Assembly: GCA_963576475.1 (NCBI GenBank)
Contig: OY754990.1
Coordinates: forward strand, 11,959,061 to 12,023,060
Direction of reading: 5' to 3'
Origin: Molanna angustata
Lineage: Eukaryota; Arthropoda; Insecta; Trichoptera; Molannidae
Length of the DNA stretch: 64,000 bases
Position 1 is the stretch's first letter, and each line of letters begins with the position of its first letter. Below, one piece after another: positions 26,601-41,600 of this stretch. The notes under the pieces are model-generated. The model did no database searches and was not told the DNA's origin. It worked only from the letters and a program-made list of their open reading frames with translations. Made by a program: the position numbers and the translations under genes.

Positions 26601-29600
26601 TAAAAACTAAGTTACATACAAAATACAATTAACATAGGCCCGATATTACAGTCGGCCCTCAACTCATTGAGTTTGCCAAACTCAAGATTAATGTTAAGGG
26701 GAGATTGAATCCATTTCCGTATTACAGTGCAATATGACATGTCAGTTACTAAATCTTCAATTATAGACATATTTCACTTTTTCTGTGGTTATTATCTGTC
26801 AAATTTAAATAACCTCAAATAATACGAAATACAAAACGGGACGCTACGACTTTAAATACCATTGTTTTATTATCCAACATGGTAAATTTAATTTTTTTCA
26901 CCAAAATAATGCTTTTAAATGCCCGTGTTCGTTTCAATACGGCTGTCAGTTTGTTTTGTTGTGTGGCGCCACCTTCGATACAACACTGAAACTACACACG
27001 TTGCCTAACGCCTCTAGTGATAGAAACTGAAACTACACGAGTTGCCTAGCAAATGACAGTTGACTCACAGTTAAGTACTTAATCTGCCAGAAACGTTGAG
27101 TTAAATATTTGTCGTTTTAGTGACGTATTTGAGGGAAGATTAGGTCTAAACGGACACTGTAATACGCTATATTTTTGTAAAACTTGAGTTTAGCTCTTAA
27201 ACTGACACTGTAATACCGGCCCATAGTGTCCCCCGATAGGTAGTCGAGTATCTAGGTAAATTGAAACTATTTGCTTTGATGAATACTTGTTCCATTTATA
27301 TTTAATTTGTTTTAGTTTTAAGTATCTAATTAAAATATTAATATATCGATAACACCAAAATAAACATAGTCCAGACCGACAATTAATGCGTATATTGTAT
27401 TGAAGACTATCAGAAGAATTGACGCGACCATACTATGACGTCGTGCGCTCTGATTGTTTTTTCTCATAAAATGGCGGACTAACACATTTTGTATTTTTAT
27501 ATTTATAATATTATTATTATTCACTCCTATAAATTAAAAAAAAAACATTTTTTAAATCTTTATAACCTATTTTATTTTTTAAAATCATAATTTCAATGAT
27601 TTTTTTCTTACAGTCATCACACCTATTACATATTTTAATATATTAATCATAATATGTATATGAATCATAACAGTTATCCCATATGTATATTAGATTCATC
27701 ATAATACATTGTGTATTTCCATTTCAACCTCATGTAACACTGTACAACTCCCACAAACAATATAATTACATCATTTTATTTTATAATCAAGCAATGAAAG
27801 CCACCAAGTTATTTATTTCTGAAACGTTAAATATTCTCCACCACGTTACAATACTCGGTGCGTGTTATAACAGATGCGTCAACGATTCAATAGAGCGGAT
27901 AGCGATATTATTTGGTTTATTGTCCCAAATAAACCAAATAAATCAATAAATAAAAATAGCATGTTAAAAATAAGCAGCATATTCCATATAGCTTGTTATG
28001 AAAAAAAAAACCATTTCGAACAACACAATAGTTGACAGTAACAAACACAATTGACAGTAACAATATGGTGACGTCATGCGCTCTGATTGGTGTTTCACAT
28101 AAAATGGCGGACAAACATATTTTGTATTTTTATTTTAATAATATTAATATTATTCGCTCTTTTAAAATGAAAATAAATATATTTTTTCAAATCTTTATAA
28201 CATATTTTATCTAATAAAATCATAATTTCAATGATTTTTTCTTACTGTCATCACGCCTATTATATTAAAACTGTGTTTTGATATGCACAACAAAATTTGA
28301 CGAAATTGACACATACAAACGTCAAATGGTCAGTCATGATCAAAAATTACCAGTGGCATTTATCATAACTATCAAATTTAACTATAACTACTGATTTTTG
28401 GCTGGTTACTTTTCTGGCTATAGTAACGGGCTAAATGAGCAGTAAAATGTTGAAAAAAAACCACCATTACACAACTCAAAGTAATAAATTAAGGCTTATT
28501 ATGAATAGTAACTTAATTTCACCCCCGAATATAAATTAAGGCTTGTTTTATACCTAAAACTGAATAAGACCATTTTTTCCCTGAATCATAGGAAACACTT
28601 CCTGACCAATATGGTGGTAGATGCGTGTAACAGTTTACCATAGGAAATTGGTGTCTGCTGGTACACTCAACCAACTCAACAATAGATTGGATATATATTA
28701 TACAAAGAACAACACATCATACAATAGGGTGGTGGATGCCTTGATTCGTAGCCTCCAATATTCGGTTACCCAGATTCCACTACAGTTAGCTGCCACTGTC
28801 TTAGAATGTGCATGTGCCTCCCATCATGGGACATGACAGTAGGTTAGGTGCACAATGTCCTGTCTGGATAATACCAACACTCGTCTTCAACTAAATTATT
28901 AGAAAATATGGATAATACCAACCTGCATGGGCGGAGTTGACCCTCTGGAGGATCTGGGAGGTGTGGCTGGTGGTCTCGGTGGTGTGCTGCCCCCGTCTGA
29001 AGGCAGTGGACTACCACCAACATCCCCTCCGGGACTGAAACACATGCATCAAATATTAACAACTTTGTACAGTAAGAGAAGAGATGTTGACATACTTTCA
29101 TTTTTTTTTCATAATGTTTTGATATATAAGCTGTCATGTTCCTAATTATGGCTTTCACACTTTTGATAAAAAGAAGAAACGTTTGTCCAAATTATTGCTT
29201 TTCAAATAAACCAGTGAATCAAAACTTATGTCTTAAGAGTCAGATATCAAACTAAACATTACATAACATTCAGAAACATTCATGTCTCAGTAGTCAGATA
29301 TCAAACTAAACTACATTACATTATATTCATATCTCGGGAGTCAGATATCAAACTAAACAATACATAAATTATAATAACAGAAGAAAATACCTTGAGTCTG
29401 AGTCGATGGGTTCTGCGTGTGCCGGCATTTCTCTAGTGGCTCGTTCTTGGAGATACCTCTCGTTGTGTTTGCGTTGTCTCTCTCGAGCCTGAAAATAAAA
29501 GGCGATAGAACCTTCAACATTTCACACGAAATAGACCAATACGGTCTTCAGAATAATGTCTTAAACACAATCAGATCTTACGTTTAATATTGTCACAAAT

Positions 29601-32600
29601 GCCAATTGGCCATGTTTGTCTGGCAATGGAGCATGTGCTTTTCTCAGACCACCTCTGGTCAGCACAAGCAATAATTTTCTCACTGACCCGGAGTTTACAT
29701 GTTGCCATGGGGACTCCAGGTCTGTGTTTGATATTGTCTAGAGATAACAGGGTACCTGCTCTGGCAAGTTCGTCTGCCCTACAATTCCCCGCTATATTAC
29801 TGTGACCCGGCACCCACATTATTTGTAGATTGAACCGCTCCGCTGCCCCATTTAAGATGCTGCGGCAGTTCAGGGCCACTCTAGAAGTCGTACTTACGCC
29901 TTTTAAGGCTTTAATAGCCGCTTGGCTGTCTGTGAGAATACGAACAATGCTGTTTGATACTGTATTGCCTTGTATCCATTCTACTGCTTCGGGATTCTCA
30001 TACAATCCTTCTGATATTAATAAATAAATTAAATATATACCCCCAAAATACCATCAGCATTGACAATATAATATTTATTTCTCCATATTTGTAAAATTTC
30101 ATAATTATTGAGATTGTTACTGAAGTACAATTTAAAGGAGGAGTTAGTATTTTACTTGTGTCTCGCCGTTCACTTTCAATTTGTGAATTTGGCCCTTTGT
30201 CCAGCCCTGTACTGGTCATACATACATACAAAATATTGGTCTACCAAGAGGCATAACCAGCGGTAATAGCGATCTTACACTGCAAATACCATCTTATTTG
30301 ATAAGAACCTACCTTTGTAATGGATAATAATGTTTAGGCGACAAGTAAGTGAGTTCTAAATGAAAATTTGAAATAAACTTGGTGTGTCACATAATATTCT
30401 TCTTCTTTCCCCTTAGTGCTTTAGTCCCATTTCTATCGGGGTACACTTTCACCATGATCCTGTGTCACATAATATGCTATTGAATACCTCTTGTCTCGCT
30501 TCTTCTCGTTCCTTCATCCTCTGTTCCTCTCTCTCTTTCTGCAGGCTCTGTTCCATGTTGACGTCAATCAGAATACGAGGTTTGTACAGTTCGTCTCTCT
30601 GACGTTTTATCTACGACAAACACAAACCATTACATTTACATATGTATTACAAATAATTATTGTTACATACAATTCAATCAATCTATATCCGTGTAAGACT
30701 GATCCAACCTATATACCTGTCCCTTTCTTTCTCATATACCAAAATACATTTCCTTATTCTTCCCATTTTTGCGTCATCATCATCCAGTCAGTCCATATGA
30801 TCTGTCGATTGACATTGTACAATTAATGTAAATAGTGAACATAGTGAAATATTTTTATTGACAATAACATCTCAATAGAGACGAAGTTGGGATATTATAC
30901 AAGAATCAGGAAATCGGGTACCTACAGGGCTTACGACCTGTCATCGGCTGGTTTACGTGATCACTTTATGCGCTTGCGCAACATTCACCAATTATGCCAT
31001 TATTGAGTTCCCTTATCAATGTAATTTTTGAAAGTTCTATATATTTGATCCTGGTTCTTCTATAATATCCCAACTTCGTCTCTATTGAGATGTTATTGTC
31101 AATAAAAATATCATTTGACTCCCGACAGTGAAAAAAATCCAATGTTTGCGTATGTGCAATTAAAAAATATATTCGATAGTGAAATATCATGTGACCAGTG
31201 ACTATCAAACCAGCAAATAAATATTCCCCTAAGTTATCATCATCCTCATCATAAACTTTTATTAGGCCATTAAAGGGAAAACTCTTTAAACTGAAGGGAT
31301 CTAACAATTAGTATCCGACCAAAGGTCAGATTTTGGCCAACGCTGAAGTTGGATGTACAGCCCTAGCCGTAATATTATTATTATTATTATTTATTACTTC
31401 TCGGGCAACTAACAGGTTCTATGTCAAATATTAAATTTAACACGCACCCAATAACAAGTTGCCACATTCTGGAGACTTACGATATTAATCGTCTCACAGA
31501 TCCAGACTGAAAACACAATTAAAAACTGTGTCTCCACCGGGAATCGAACCCGGGACCTTTGGATCAGCAGTCAGATACCCAACCCACTGAGCCAAGAAGG
31601 TCGACAAATTGTAATATTTGGCCAAATTGTGCTAAGAGATTTCATAATTATCCTGCTCTACTGTGTTGAGGCATGGACCCTCAAGGTTGGTACCATAAAC
31701 CGCCTGGAAGCATTCGATATACTGTGGATTCACGGTAGAATGCTAAGAATATCCTGGACCGACATGGTGAGCAACGTTGAGGTCTTGCGTTGAGCTAATA
31801 CTGATAGACAGTTGTTCACGACAGTCAAGCTCTGTAAGACTTCGTATTTTGGTCACATAATGAGAGGCGAAAAATACTCGATCTTACATTTGATCATAAA
31901 AGGGAAGATTGAGGGCTGTAGAGGGGTCGGCAGGAAGTAGCAATCCTGGCTCTGTAACATTCGGGAGTGGACCGGAGTGAGGCGTGTGGAGGGACTTGTT
32001 CCGCACCGCACAGAACAGGGAAAGTTTCTCTCGAATGAGCGTCAACGTCGGGGGGACCCGACAGGACACATAGAGAAGAGAAGAAGAAATAAAAATTTTT
32101 TTTTACAAAATACAAAATATTTCAAATACCTTTTCAAATTCTTCACTAGGATTCTCCACTTCGGAGCTAAACACTTTGTTTCTTATCTCTTCTAGTTCGG
32201 CCTTCTCCTTCTCCCGGTCCTTCAGGTCTGAATCTGCCTCACGTACCCTGTCTGCCAGTCTTCTCTGCAACTCTTTACCTCTGAAAAATCATATTATCAC
32301 CATTATAAATATCATATTATCTAGGGAGTATTTAGATCAGTTATGCGAGGACATCAAATGTAGGAACCTACATACCAAGGTCTTAAACAAGCCCAATGCT
32401 CCAGTTTATCTACCAAATCAATTTCACTTCCTCTCAGAACATGGGTTGCCTCTTGGTTCAAATACTGAAAGTACACTCAGTATCCCAGTACACAATACAT
32501 ACTTTTTCACCAAATCTTTCTCCACAAGTACAAGCAGCTCGTCTTTGGAATCACATCCCATCGCAACTTCGAGTTTCATTAACACATAACACTTTCAAAA

Positions 32601-35600
32601 GAAATCTGAGGAATCATTTCTTTACACATAACACTTCAATTTGTCTCCTTGTCATATCCTTGTACCCTCCTCTCCTGTCCCCTCCATTTTTTTATGACAA
32701 ATTTATGTGTTTAACTGCCTATATTTCCAAAGTTTTTAAAAATATCGAAAATAGCCGAAACATCCCATCTAGATAATTTAATTTTCTATAAAAAATATCA
32801 GCATTGTAGTAGTATATCTCAATTTTTTTTTAACAATTTTTATAAAAATTGAATTTAGTGACCATATCGCTTCATACAATTTGTATGGCAGTCGCCTATA
32901 CACAATATCTAAGAAGAATCTTAATAGTTTGATACTTAATCTCTAAACATACATACATACCATCATGCTGTTTTCATATTCCGGGTAGGAAAAAAGGATT
33001 GACCTCCATACTATCCTATCTTGACATACATACCTAGGTACATGTGTTGTATAGAAAACAAAATATCTTAAAATATTAAATAATTTGTATTTATGGGTTT
33101 ATAGTTTGGTACTTATTCTTCAACTATACATACTATCGCTATCGACAGTTGGATCTCATGTGTTACATGCAACTAGTCTATTAGTAATGTCTTTATAGTA
33201 CACATATCATAATTGTGTACAATAAGGACAGTAAACTATGAAAAATACAAGCATTTTTGTGTACTTAATAATAATAATCGAGATTTTTACAGCACTGTTT
33301 GATTTGATGATAATTCCAAGGGCGCTGATAGTTCAGATAATAGATAGCCGTTTTCAGTCCTTTAGTGTAAGTGCTTTTGCTTTAAGCACTGCGGACATCT
33401 GGAGGTAATGCATTCCAATTAATTGAACCGCTCAAACCAAAGCATCGGTCATAGTAAACCACTTTGTTGACTCTTTCCAACTCCTTTGGGGAGTTGTTAC
33501 TCTGTGATCCATACGACTTGAGTGTGAGATGCCTCTCAGAGAGCATTTTTCTCTTGATCCGTAGTCATAATCAGATCTATACCAAATCAGTTCAATACAA
33601 AATCAGATCTATACCAAATCAGTTCAATACAAAATCAGATCTATACCAAATTCAAATGGGAAGTAACCCCTTTGTTTCCTACAATGGTAATTCACGATAC
33701 GTCCACTGACCGCAGCAAAGTCCGAGTGAAATCACCCTAGATCAGTCGTGAATAGCGCATATATCGATCGCAGCAGACTTCGAAGGTATTTATTTGCCCT
33801 AGATCGAAAATGGCAAGCAATTCTATCGGCGGCAATGGCAATGAATTCCAAATTGACAACCGCTCAAGGCCGTGTGCGATCAAGTACTAGTTGGTGTATA
33901 GAAGGAACGGAACATAGTATTTACATGGAAGGGACAGGGGAAGGATCAAGACAGGTGATTCGTATTCACGCTAAAAAGTACATACCAAACCAAACACCTT
34001 TCTAATGAAAAAAGATTCATCATAGGCGCAGTATTTCAGTCGGCCCTTAGGAGTTTAACTCAAGTTTAACAAAAATATTGCGTATTTCAGTACCTAATCT
34101 TCCCTTAAATACGTCACTAAACGACAAATATTTAACTCAACGTTTCTGGCGGATCGCGTGTCTTAATCTTGAGTTAAGTATTGTTTCTAGTCTTTTTCGC
34201 CAGGTGGCGTACTAATCGCCGCACGCTTTAATGTTTTATTTCATTTTATACTACAAATAACTATGCATAATAATTATAATCATGATTTATTTTTGTTGTT
34301 AAAATAAAAGACTTGATATAGAAGTGGTTCATGTATTTAATGTTTTCTTTTTTACATAATTATAATGTATTGCCTGACAACAAACGAAATAAACTGTCAG
34401 CCATAATGAAACGTCAGGCACGCAACTTTATTTTTGCGATGTTTTTTCATCCCACTTTTTAAATTGATCCATCCTGTTTCTATATATATAATGTGTATTC
34501 TTAAATTTTCTACATAAGACACTATTTTACCATTATCACTTAGTTCCATATCCATCTGTTAAATATACATACATTTTGCATTGAAGTACTACGTACGTAG
34601 TACATATTCAATGACATTTTTTCACTATAATGTTTGATTTTAATTAAAAAAAACATCGATCGGTATAAAAAATTGAAAAAGTAACATGCTGTGTAATGAA
34701 ACAAATAAAATAATGTGTTGTTATAATAATAAAATAATATTTAGTCACAGCTTCGCCTCACGTATCATAGGTTATTACAATTTTGACAGATGCGTTATAG
34801 ACAATAACCATAGAAAAACGTAAAATATATCTATAGTTGAAGATTACGTAACTGACGATTCATTTTGCACTGAAATACGCGAATGAAATTTAATCTTCCC
34901 TAAACTTTTAATTTGGATCACCAAATCCAACGATTTAAGGGCCAACTGATATCTCGGGCCATAATCGAACAATGTGGTAAAGAATTATCCCTGAACATAT
35001 ATTAAAAAATAGTTGAATTGATAACCTCCTCCTTTTGTTGAAAACAGTGCAAATAACCATAGATAAAACTGACTTGTAATATTTGGGGTCGTCCCTCTCA
35101 TCGTCGTAGTCCTCAAGAAACTCCTTCAGCTTCTTGGCTTCTTTCTCCTTTGCCTCCTCTTTACACCTCTCTCTCTCCTTGTCCTTTTCATGTTCCTTGG
35201 CCTTGCGTCTCTCGCGTGTCTCCCAATTTCTCAATCTAAAACGCAACACATAATTAATTTTATAATCAAATTGATTTAATATTATTTAGTGAGAGATTAA
35301 CGCCTGGACCTATGACCCTCTGGGTCATGAACAGCGGCGACTTTATGTAATGATATAATCTAAAAATTAATATTAAAATATGTTTTAAATATATTATTAC
35401 GCTTTAATTTATTACTGTTATTTTTCTAAACCAATTGATTATTATATATATACCGTCGCAATCAACATCATATTATGAAATCTACCGCAGAACAAATATT
35501 ATTATGTATGGCGTGCGATATTCAAATCGCACCAGGATTTTTTTTTTTAATACAGCATATGTATGAAGAGAAAGAGACAGTCCCCTAGCAGATGAAATAG

Positions 35601-38600
35601 CGATACTTGTACTGAATTCATAAGACAGACTCGTGCGCTGCACTGAGCTTATCATACCTTAGATGTACTTAGTATGTACATCTCTATCTTGCTCTCTAAT
35701 TCATTAGCCATTCGTATTAAAAGAGACGAGCGTCACATATACATGACATGCAGCCGATTCCGTGCCTAAAATACGAGTGTTACATATAGACACACAACTT
35801 TAGACCTAAATACTTAGTATATTTATACTTGATTGAAACAAAAATTGTATGAATACTCTCATACACGACATCTGTTGTTAAATCAGTAAAACAATATTGT
35901 AAAATAACAATATCACTTATACTGTGACTTTAATACATTTGTTTAAATATCTTATATTGTTTTTATGGTTTAAATACCTATTAATGTATTATTAATTCAA
36001 GAAAAAATTGCACTACCAAAAATGATCAAAAATACAATCGACCAGTCGTCACTGGTCATGAACATATGACCCTCTGGGCACATGAACAAATGATCCTACT
36101 AGACGAACGTACGACCCTATGGGTTAAAAACGTATGACCCTCTGGACATAAACATATGACCCTATAAGAAAAAAACATAAGACACTCTGGGACACGAGCA
36201 TACAACCTTCTGTGACATAATGTACTTTAAATTAAGACAATAACTATGGTCCTCCCTTACACACGAGATCCAATATCAACTGATGGATGGATAGATCTCT
36301 CTATATTCTTTAATTTTAAAATGATTATTATGAAATATTTTTATTTATCATTATTATTAAATAAATAAATGAAAGTATTATGCGATCAGTCAGAGGATTA
36401 ACGGAACTGCAAGGGTTGACCTTTTTTTTCTTTTTTATACATTAAGTTTGAATTTTTTTACCTTTCTTGATAGGCAGCCTCCTTTTCTCTCGCTCTCTTA
36501 TCTGTCTTCTTCCTTTCTCTGGCCTCTTCCTCCATCTCTTTTTCCTTGCGAGAGTCAACGCGAGACGTGGGCGCTGTAGTCGTCGATTTCATAGCCGCCT
36601 CACGTTCCCGCTCTCTGTAAAGTGACAAGTATCAATAAAATGATTATTCTATATTTCTAAAAAGTTAATCCAAAGGTGATTTCGGACATGATAGAATAAC
36701 AACACTTTATCCTGCTTTTTCAATAAATATGTAAAATTATCAATAGATGGCAAGAGATTAATAAAATTGATCTATTAGACAAATCCATAACACTTTATAC
36801 TAAGCACCTTTAATTGTTTTTGTTTTAAAAAGTGATATGCTAAGTTGCCTTGAATATATGAAGTTGCATTGATATTGTAAAGTAACCTTGATATTGGAAA
36901 GTTACCTTGATATTGGAAAGTAACCTTGATATTGGAAAGTTACCTTGATATTGGAAAGTTACCTTGATATTGGAAAGTAACCTTGATATTGGAAAGTTAC
37001 CTTGATATTGGAAAGTTACCTTGATATTGGAAAGTAACCTTGATATTGAAAAGTTGCCTTGAATATATGAAGTTACCTTGATATTGAAAAGTTGTCTTGA
37101 ATATATGAAGTTGCATTGATATTGTAAAGTTACCTTGATATTTTTTTTTTTTTTTAAAAAAAAAAAAAAATATTGTAAAATTGCCTTGAATATATGAAGT
37201 TGCCTTTAAAATGTTCAGTCACCTTGAAAATACCAAGTTGTCCAGAAAATACTAAGTTGCCTTGAATATATGAAGTTGCCTTCAAAATATTTAGTCACTT
37301 TCAAAATACCAAGTTGTCCAGAAAATACTAAGTTGCCTTGAATATATGAAGTTGCCTTCAAAATATTTAGTCACCTTGAAAATACCAAGTTGTCCAGAAA
37401 ATACTAAGTTGCCTTGAATACATGAAATTGCCTTTAAAATGTATAGTCACCTTGAAAATACCAAGTTGTCCAGAAAATACTAAGTTGCCTTGAATATATG
37501 AAGCCACCTTGAAAATATTAAGTTTCCTTGAAAATACCAAGCTGTCCAGAAAATACTAAGTTGCCTTGAAAATACTGAGTATGTAGTTTAAGAGCCTATA
37601 GTAAATTTTGAATATCTTTTACTCAGAACCCTCAAAAGATACGTATTTGAAATAAAGAACAGTTTATTTTTACATCATTATTTTATTGCATGAGTTTTTT
37701 AAAATTTGGATTTGTTAAATACTTTTCTCGTAAAACCCTTATTTATTTTTTTACTGTAAATAACCAAAAAAAATACAAGGCATGTGCAGTAGAATCGAAA
37801 GGGAATATGAAAATCTACTGAGTTTTTTACTTTTTTAATTAATATTCTTGATATAAAAAAGTTATATATTATGCATCTTAAAAAATAATGTATATCATAT
37901 ATCGTCCCTCTCCTGACTAACAGTCGTATCTGCAAAATGCAAATTGTTCAGGAGAGTGTTTTTAGTGTTTTGCCCGTGCATATTTTCATCTCTCCCAACA
38001 CACGGTGCAGTGACACACTGTGTAAATATATTTTATTTGTATTAAAATATATATTAATCATTCTTATATATATTAGAATTGTATTTGCACATAGGTCTAT
38101 TAGTGATATTATATTTTCAGTAATTGATAGACAACAAATCACTGAGGTATTCCAAGTTAACGGGAGGTGATACAGTCGAGACCTTTAGTGAGAACATGCA
38201 CAGTACAACATATAAATACACATTGGTGGTCCTAACTCCATTTTGTAAAAAATGTCAGATACGACAGTTAGTCAGCAGAGGGACGATATTAGGTGATGTA
38301 TAATATTTGTTCGTGATTCATACATTAGAAGGTAACAAGTGTGCATATTTATCTACATCCCGTATGCGCAAGGTAATAGGTGTGAACAAGGACCTTAAAA
38401 GAAAAATTTTGGTCATAAAAACTTAACGTTGTTAAGACACCTTACAAGATGGTCCAACGACATTGTCCAGCTGGTTGGCAGGACCTGGATATGGAGGGAA
38501 CAAGATAGGAAAGAGTGGAAGCAGACAGAAGAGGCCTATATCCAGCAGTGGAAGGAATAAGGTTAAAGTAGGATAAAAAGAAGAAGTCTTAAATTTTGAA

Positions 38601-41600
38601 TAAACACAAAAAATTACCGTTCTCTTTCCCTTTCGCGTTCCCTCTCCTTTTCCCGTTCTCTTTCCCTTTCTCGTTCCCTTTCCCGCTCACGTTCCCTTTC
38701 CTTTTCGCGTTCCCTTTCCCTGAGGAGAATTCAACACAAAAACACTTCAACAAACAACAATGAAACCTTAAAAACATGTGAAATCGTTTGAAACGGAGAT
38801 GATATGAGAAATTCACAAGGACTACAATAATCACAGTTAGGATTGTAGATTGATTGAAAAATATAAATACATATATACTGTAAATATTGTTTGAGAACAA
38901 GTTATTTATTTTCATCACAAACACAACACAAAATCATTCCTCAATCAGTCTCTTTCAATCAAAAAGCAAATTTATGGTGTCATGACTGATTCATAAAAAT
39001 ATGCTGGTTTGCCCAAGAATCAATATGATTTATTGCAAATGGTAGCAATTCTTTAAAATGTACCAGCTGTAGTGTCAGGTCGATGCGGACATTATGGATA
39101 TTTCAATTTGTGTGATATACTATGTGTTTTAATGAATTATTGTGTTGTTTTTCTTTTTAATTGTTGTGTTGTTTAATACGAGTTTTATGTTTTATTTTAA
39201 CCTTTTTATATAATGGCCCAGAGGCCGTATACGTAAATATAAAAAAAAAAGGAAAAAAAATTGGACAGTCAATAAAGTGGCTTACTATGATCACAATTTT
39301 AATGTAAACGGGCTTTTTAAGTAGAAAAAATTACCCCTTGATTTATGTAGAGCTCAAAGCATTCACACTCTCAATAAATACTATAAGAATACTCATTTTG
39401 TAGAGCCAACAATTACACTACAGGGCCGTCAGAGTGATCATTGTTAAGCTATTGAATAAAAAAATGATCATATTACAAATGTGCATAATCCTCATCATCT
39501 CATTTTTAAACGATTTCTCACAATACGTGATGAGGCTGCAAAAGCAGATGAGGTGTGTCAGTAGATTATCTGGCTCCCAGGGGTAGTCAACTGGAAAAAA
39601 GTACCAGATGAAAAGAAGCGAATTGTGACAGAGAACCCCACTATGGATTGACAGAAGCTAAAGATGGTGATGATTTAATAACTTAATGTTAAATACACAA
39701 AATGCTATCATATTATGTAAGATTGTAACACGTTATTTAAAAAAAATCAGAAGGTAGTGTAGTTATTACTGTAGCATATAATGAAAAAAATGAAGAAATA
39801 ACAGAATGGTTATAAAATGTATAATTTAATGCAGTTAATAATGAAAATATTATAGTTCCTACTGATAATGTTAGGTAGAGAGCAGAGTCTTACTGTATAA
39901 TGTATTGAGTGTGTTAAGAATGGTGTAGTTATTGCTATAGAATATTAGGTATTAAATGAGAAAGTAAAGAACAGTGTAGTTATAACTGAAGCATATTATG
40001 AATTGAGTGAGAAAAGTAAATAACTGTGTAGTTATTACTGTAGCATATTATAATGAATTGAGTGGTAATGAGCATGTAAAGAAGAGAACAGTGTAGTATT
40101 ACTGTAGCATATAATAATAACTACACTGATATCTATTTTGTATGTAATGAGAATGTAAAGAACAAAACAGTGTAGTATTACTGTAGCATATAATAATAAC
40201 TACACAGTTACCTATTTTGTATGTAATGAGCATGTAAAGAAGAGAACAGTGTAGTATTACTGTAGCATATAATAATAACTACACTGATATCTATTATGTA
40301 TGTAATGAGAATGTAAAGAACAAAACAGTGTAGTATTACTGTAGCATATAATAATAACTACACAGTTACCTATTTTGTATGTAATGAGCATGTAAAGAAG
40401 AGAACAGTGTAGTATTACTGTAGCAAATAATAATAACTACACAGTTACCTATTTTGTATGTAATGAGCATGTAAAGAAGAGAACAGTGTAGTATTACTGT
40501 AGCAAATAATAATAACTACACAGTTACCTATTTTGTATGTAATGAGCATGTAAAGAAGAGAACAGTGTAGTATTACTGTAGCAAATAATAATAACTACAC
40601 AGTTACCTATTTTGTATGTAATGAGCATGTAAAGAAGAGAACAGTGTAGTATTACTGTAGCAAATAATAATAACTACACAGTTACCTATTTTGTATGTAA
40701 TGAGCATGTAAAGAAGAGAACAGTGTAGTATTACTGTAGCAAATAATAATAACTACACAGTTACCTATTTTGTATGTAATGAGCGTGTAAAGTAGAGAAC
40801 AGTGTAGTATTACTGTAGCATTTAATGAGAAAACAGTGTAGTATTACTGTAGCAAATAATAATAACTACACAGTTACCTATTTTGTATGTAATGAGCATG
40901 TAAAGAAGAGAACAGTGTAGTATTACTGTAGCAAATAATAATAACTACACAGTTACCTATTTTGTATGTAATGAGCATGTAAAGAAGAGAACAGTGTAGT
41001 ATTACTGTAGCAAATAATAATAACTACACAGTTACCTATTTTGTATGTAATGAGCATGTAAAGAAGAGAACAGTGTAGTATTACTGTTGAAAATAATAAT
41101 AACTACACAGTTACCTATTTTGTATGTAATAAGCATGTAAAGTAGAGAACAGTGTAGTATTACTGTAGCATTTAATTTAATGAGAAAACAGTGTAGTATT
41201 ACTGTAGCAAATAATAATAACTACACAGTTACCTATTTTGTATGTAATGAGCATGTAAAGTAGAGAACAGTGTAGTATTACTGTAGCATTTAATGAGAAA
41301 ACAGTGTAGTATTACTGTTGAAAATAATAATAACTACACAACTACCTATTTTGTATGTAATAAGCAAGTAAAGTAGAGAACAGTGTAGTATTACTGTAGC
41401 ATTTAATTTAATGAGAAAACAGTGTAGTATTACTGTAGCAAATAATAACTACACAGTTACCTATTTTGTATGTAATGAGCGTGTAAAGTAGAGAACAGTG
41501 TAGTATTACTGTAGCATTTAATGAGAAAACAGTGTAGTATTACTGTTGAAAATAATAATAACTACACAGTTACCTATTTTGTATGTAATGAGCGTGTAAA

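Larger units (their letters stand above)
24994..28445. mobile_element. Possible composite DNA transposon holding the THAP relic
   Basis: AATCAGTAGTTATAGTTAAA at 25016-25035 and, inverted, TTTAACTATAACTACTGATT at 28378-28397 bound about 3.4 kb that includes the THAP relic and the 190-bp direct repeats. The terminal repeats are short, so the extent is tentative. A TIR element (26637-27225) lies nested inside. Confidence 0.4.

Noticed and set aside
28621..28836. A 71-codon plus-strand frame near RBM25 exon 10
   Set aside because: No domain, lies in an intron on the opposite strand, no supporting signals.
33748..34005. An 85-codon plus-strand frame (SRLRRYLFALDRKWQAILSA)
   Set aside because: Reasonable composition but no recognised domain, no splice or promoter signal and surrounded by LINE and TIR debris; insufficient to call a gene.
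39510..39660. Possible LINE-like sequence (RLSGSQG, VPDEKKRIVTENPT)
   Set aside because: Too short and without diagnostic motifs to assign.
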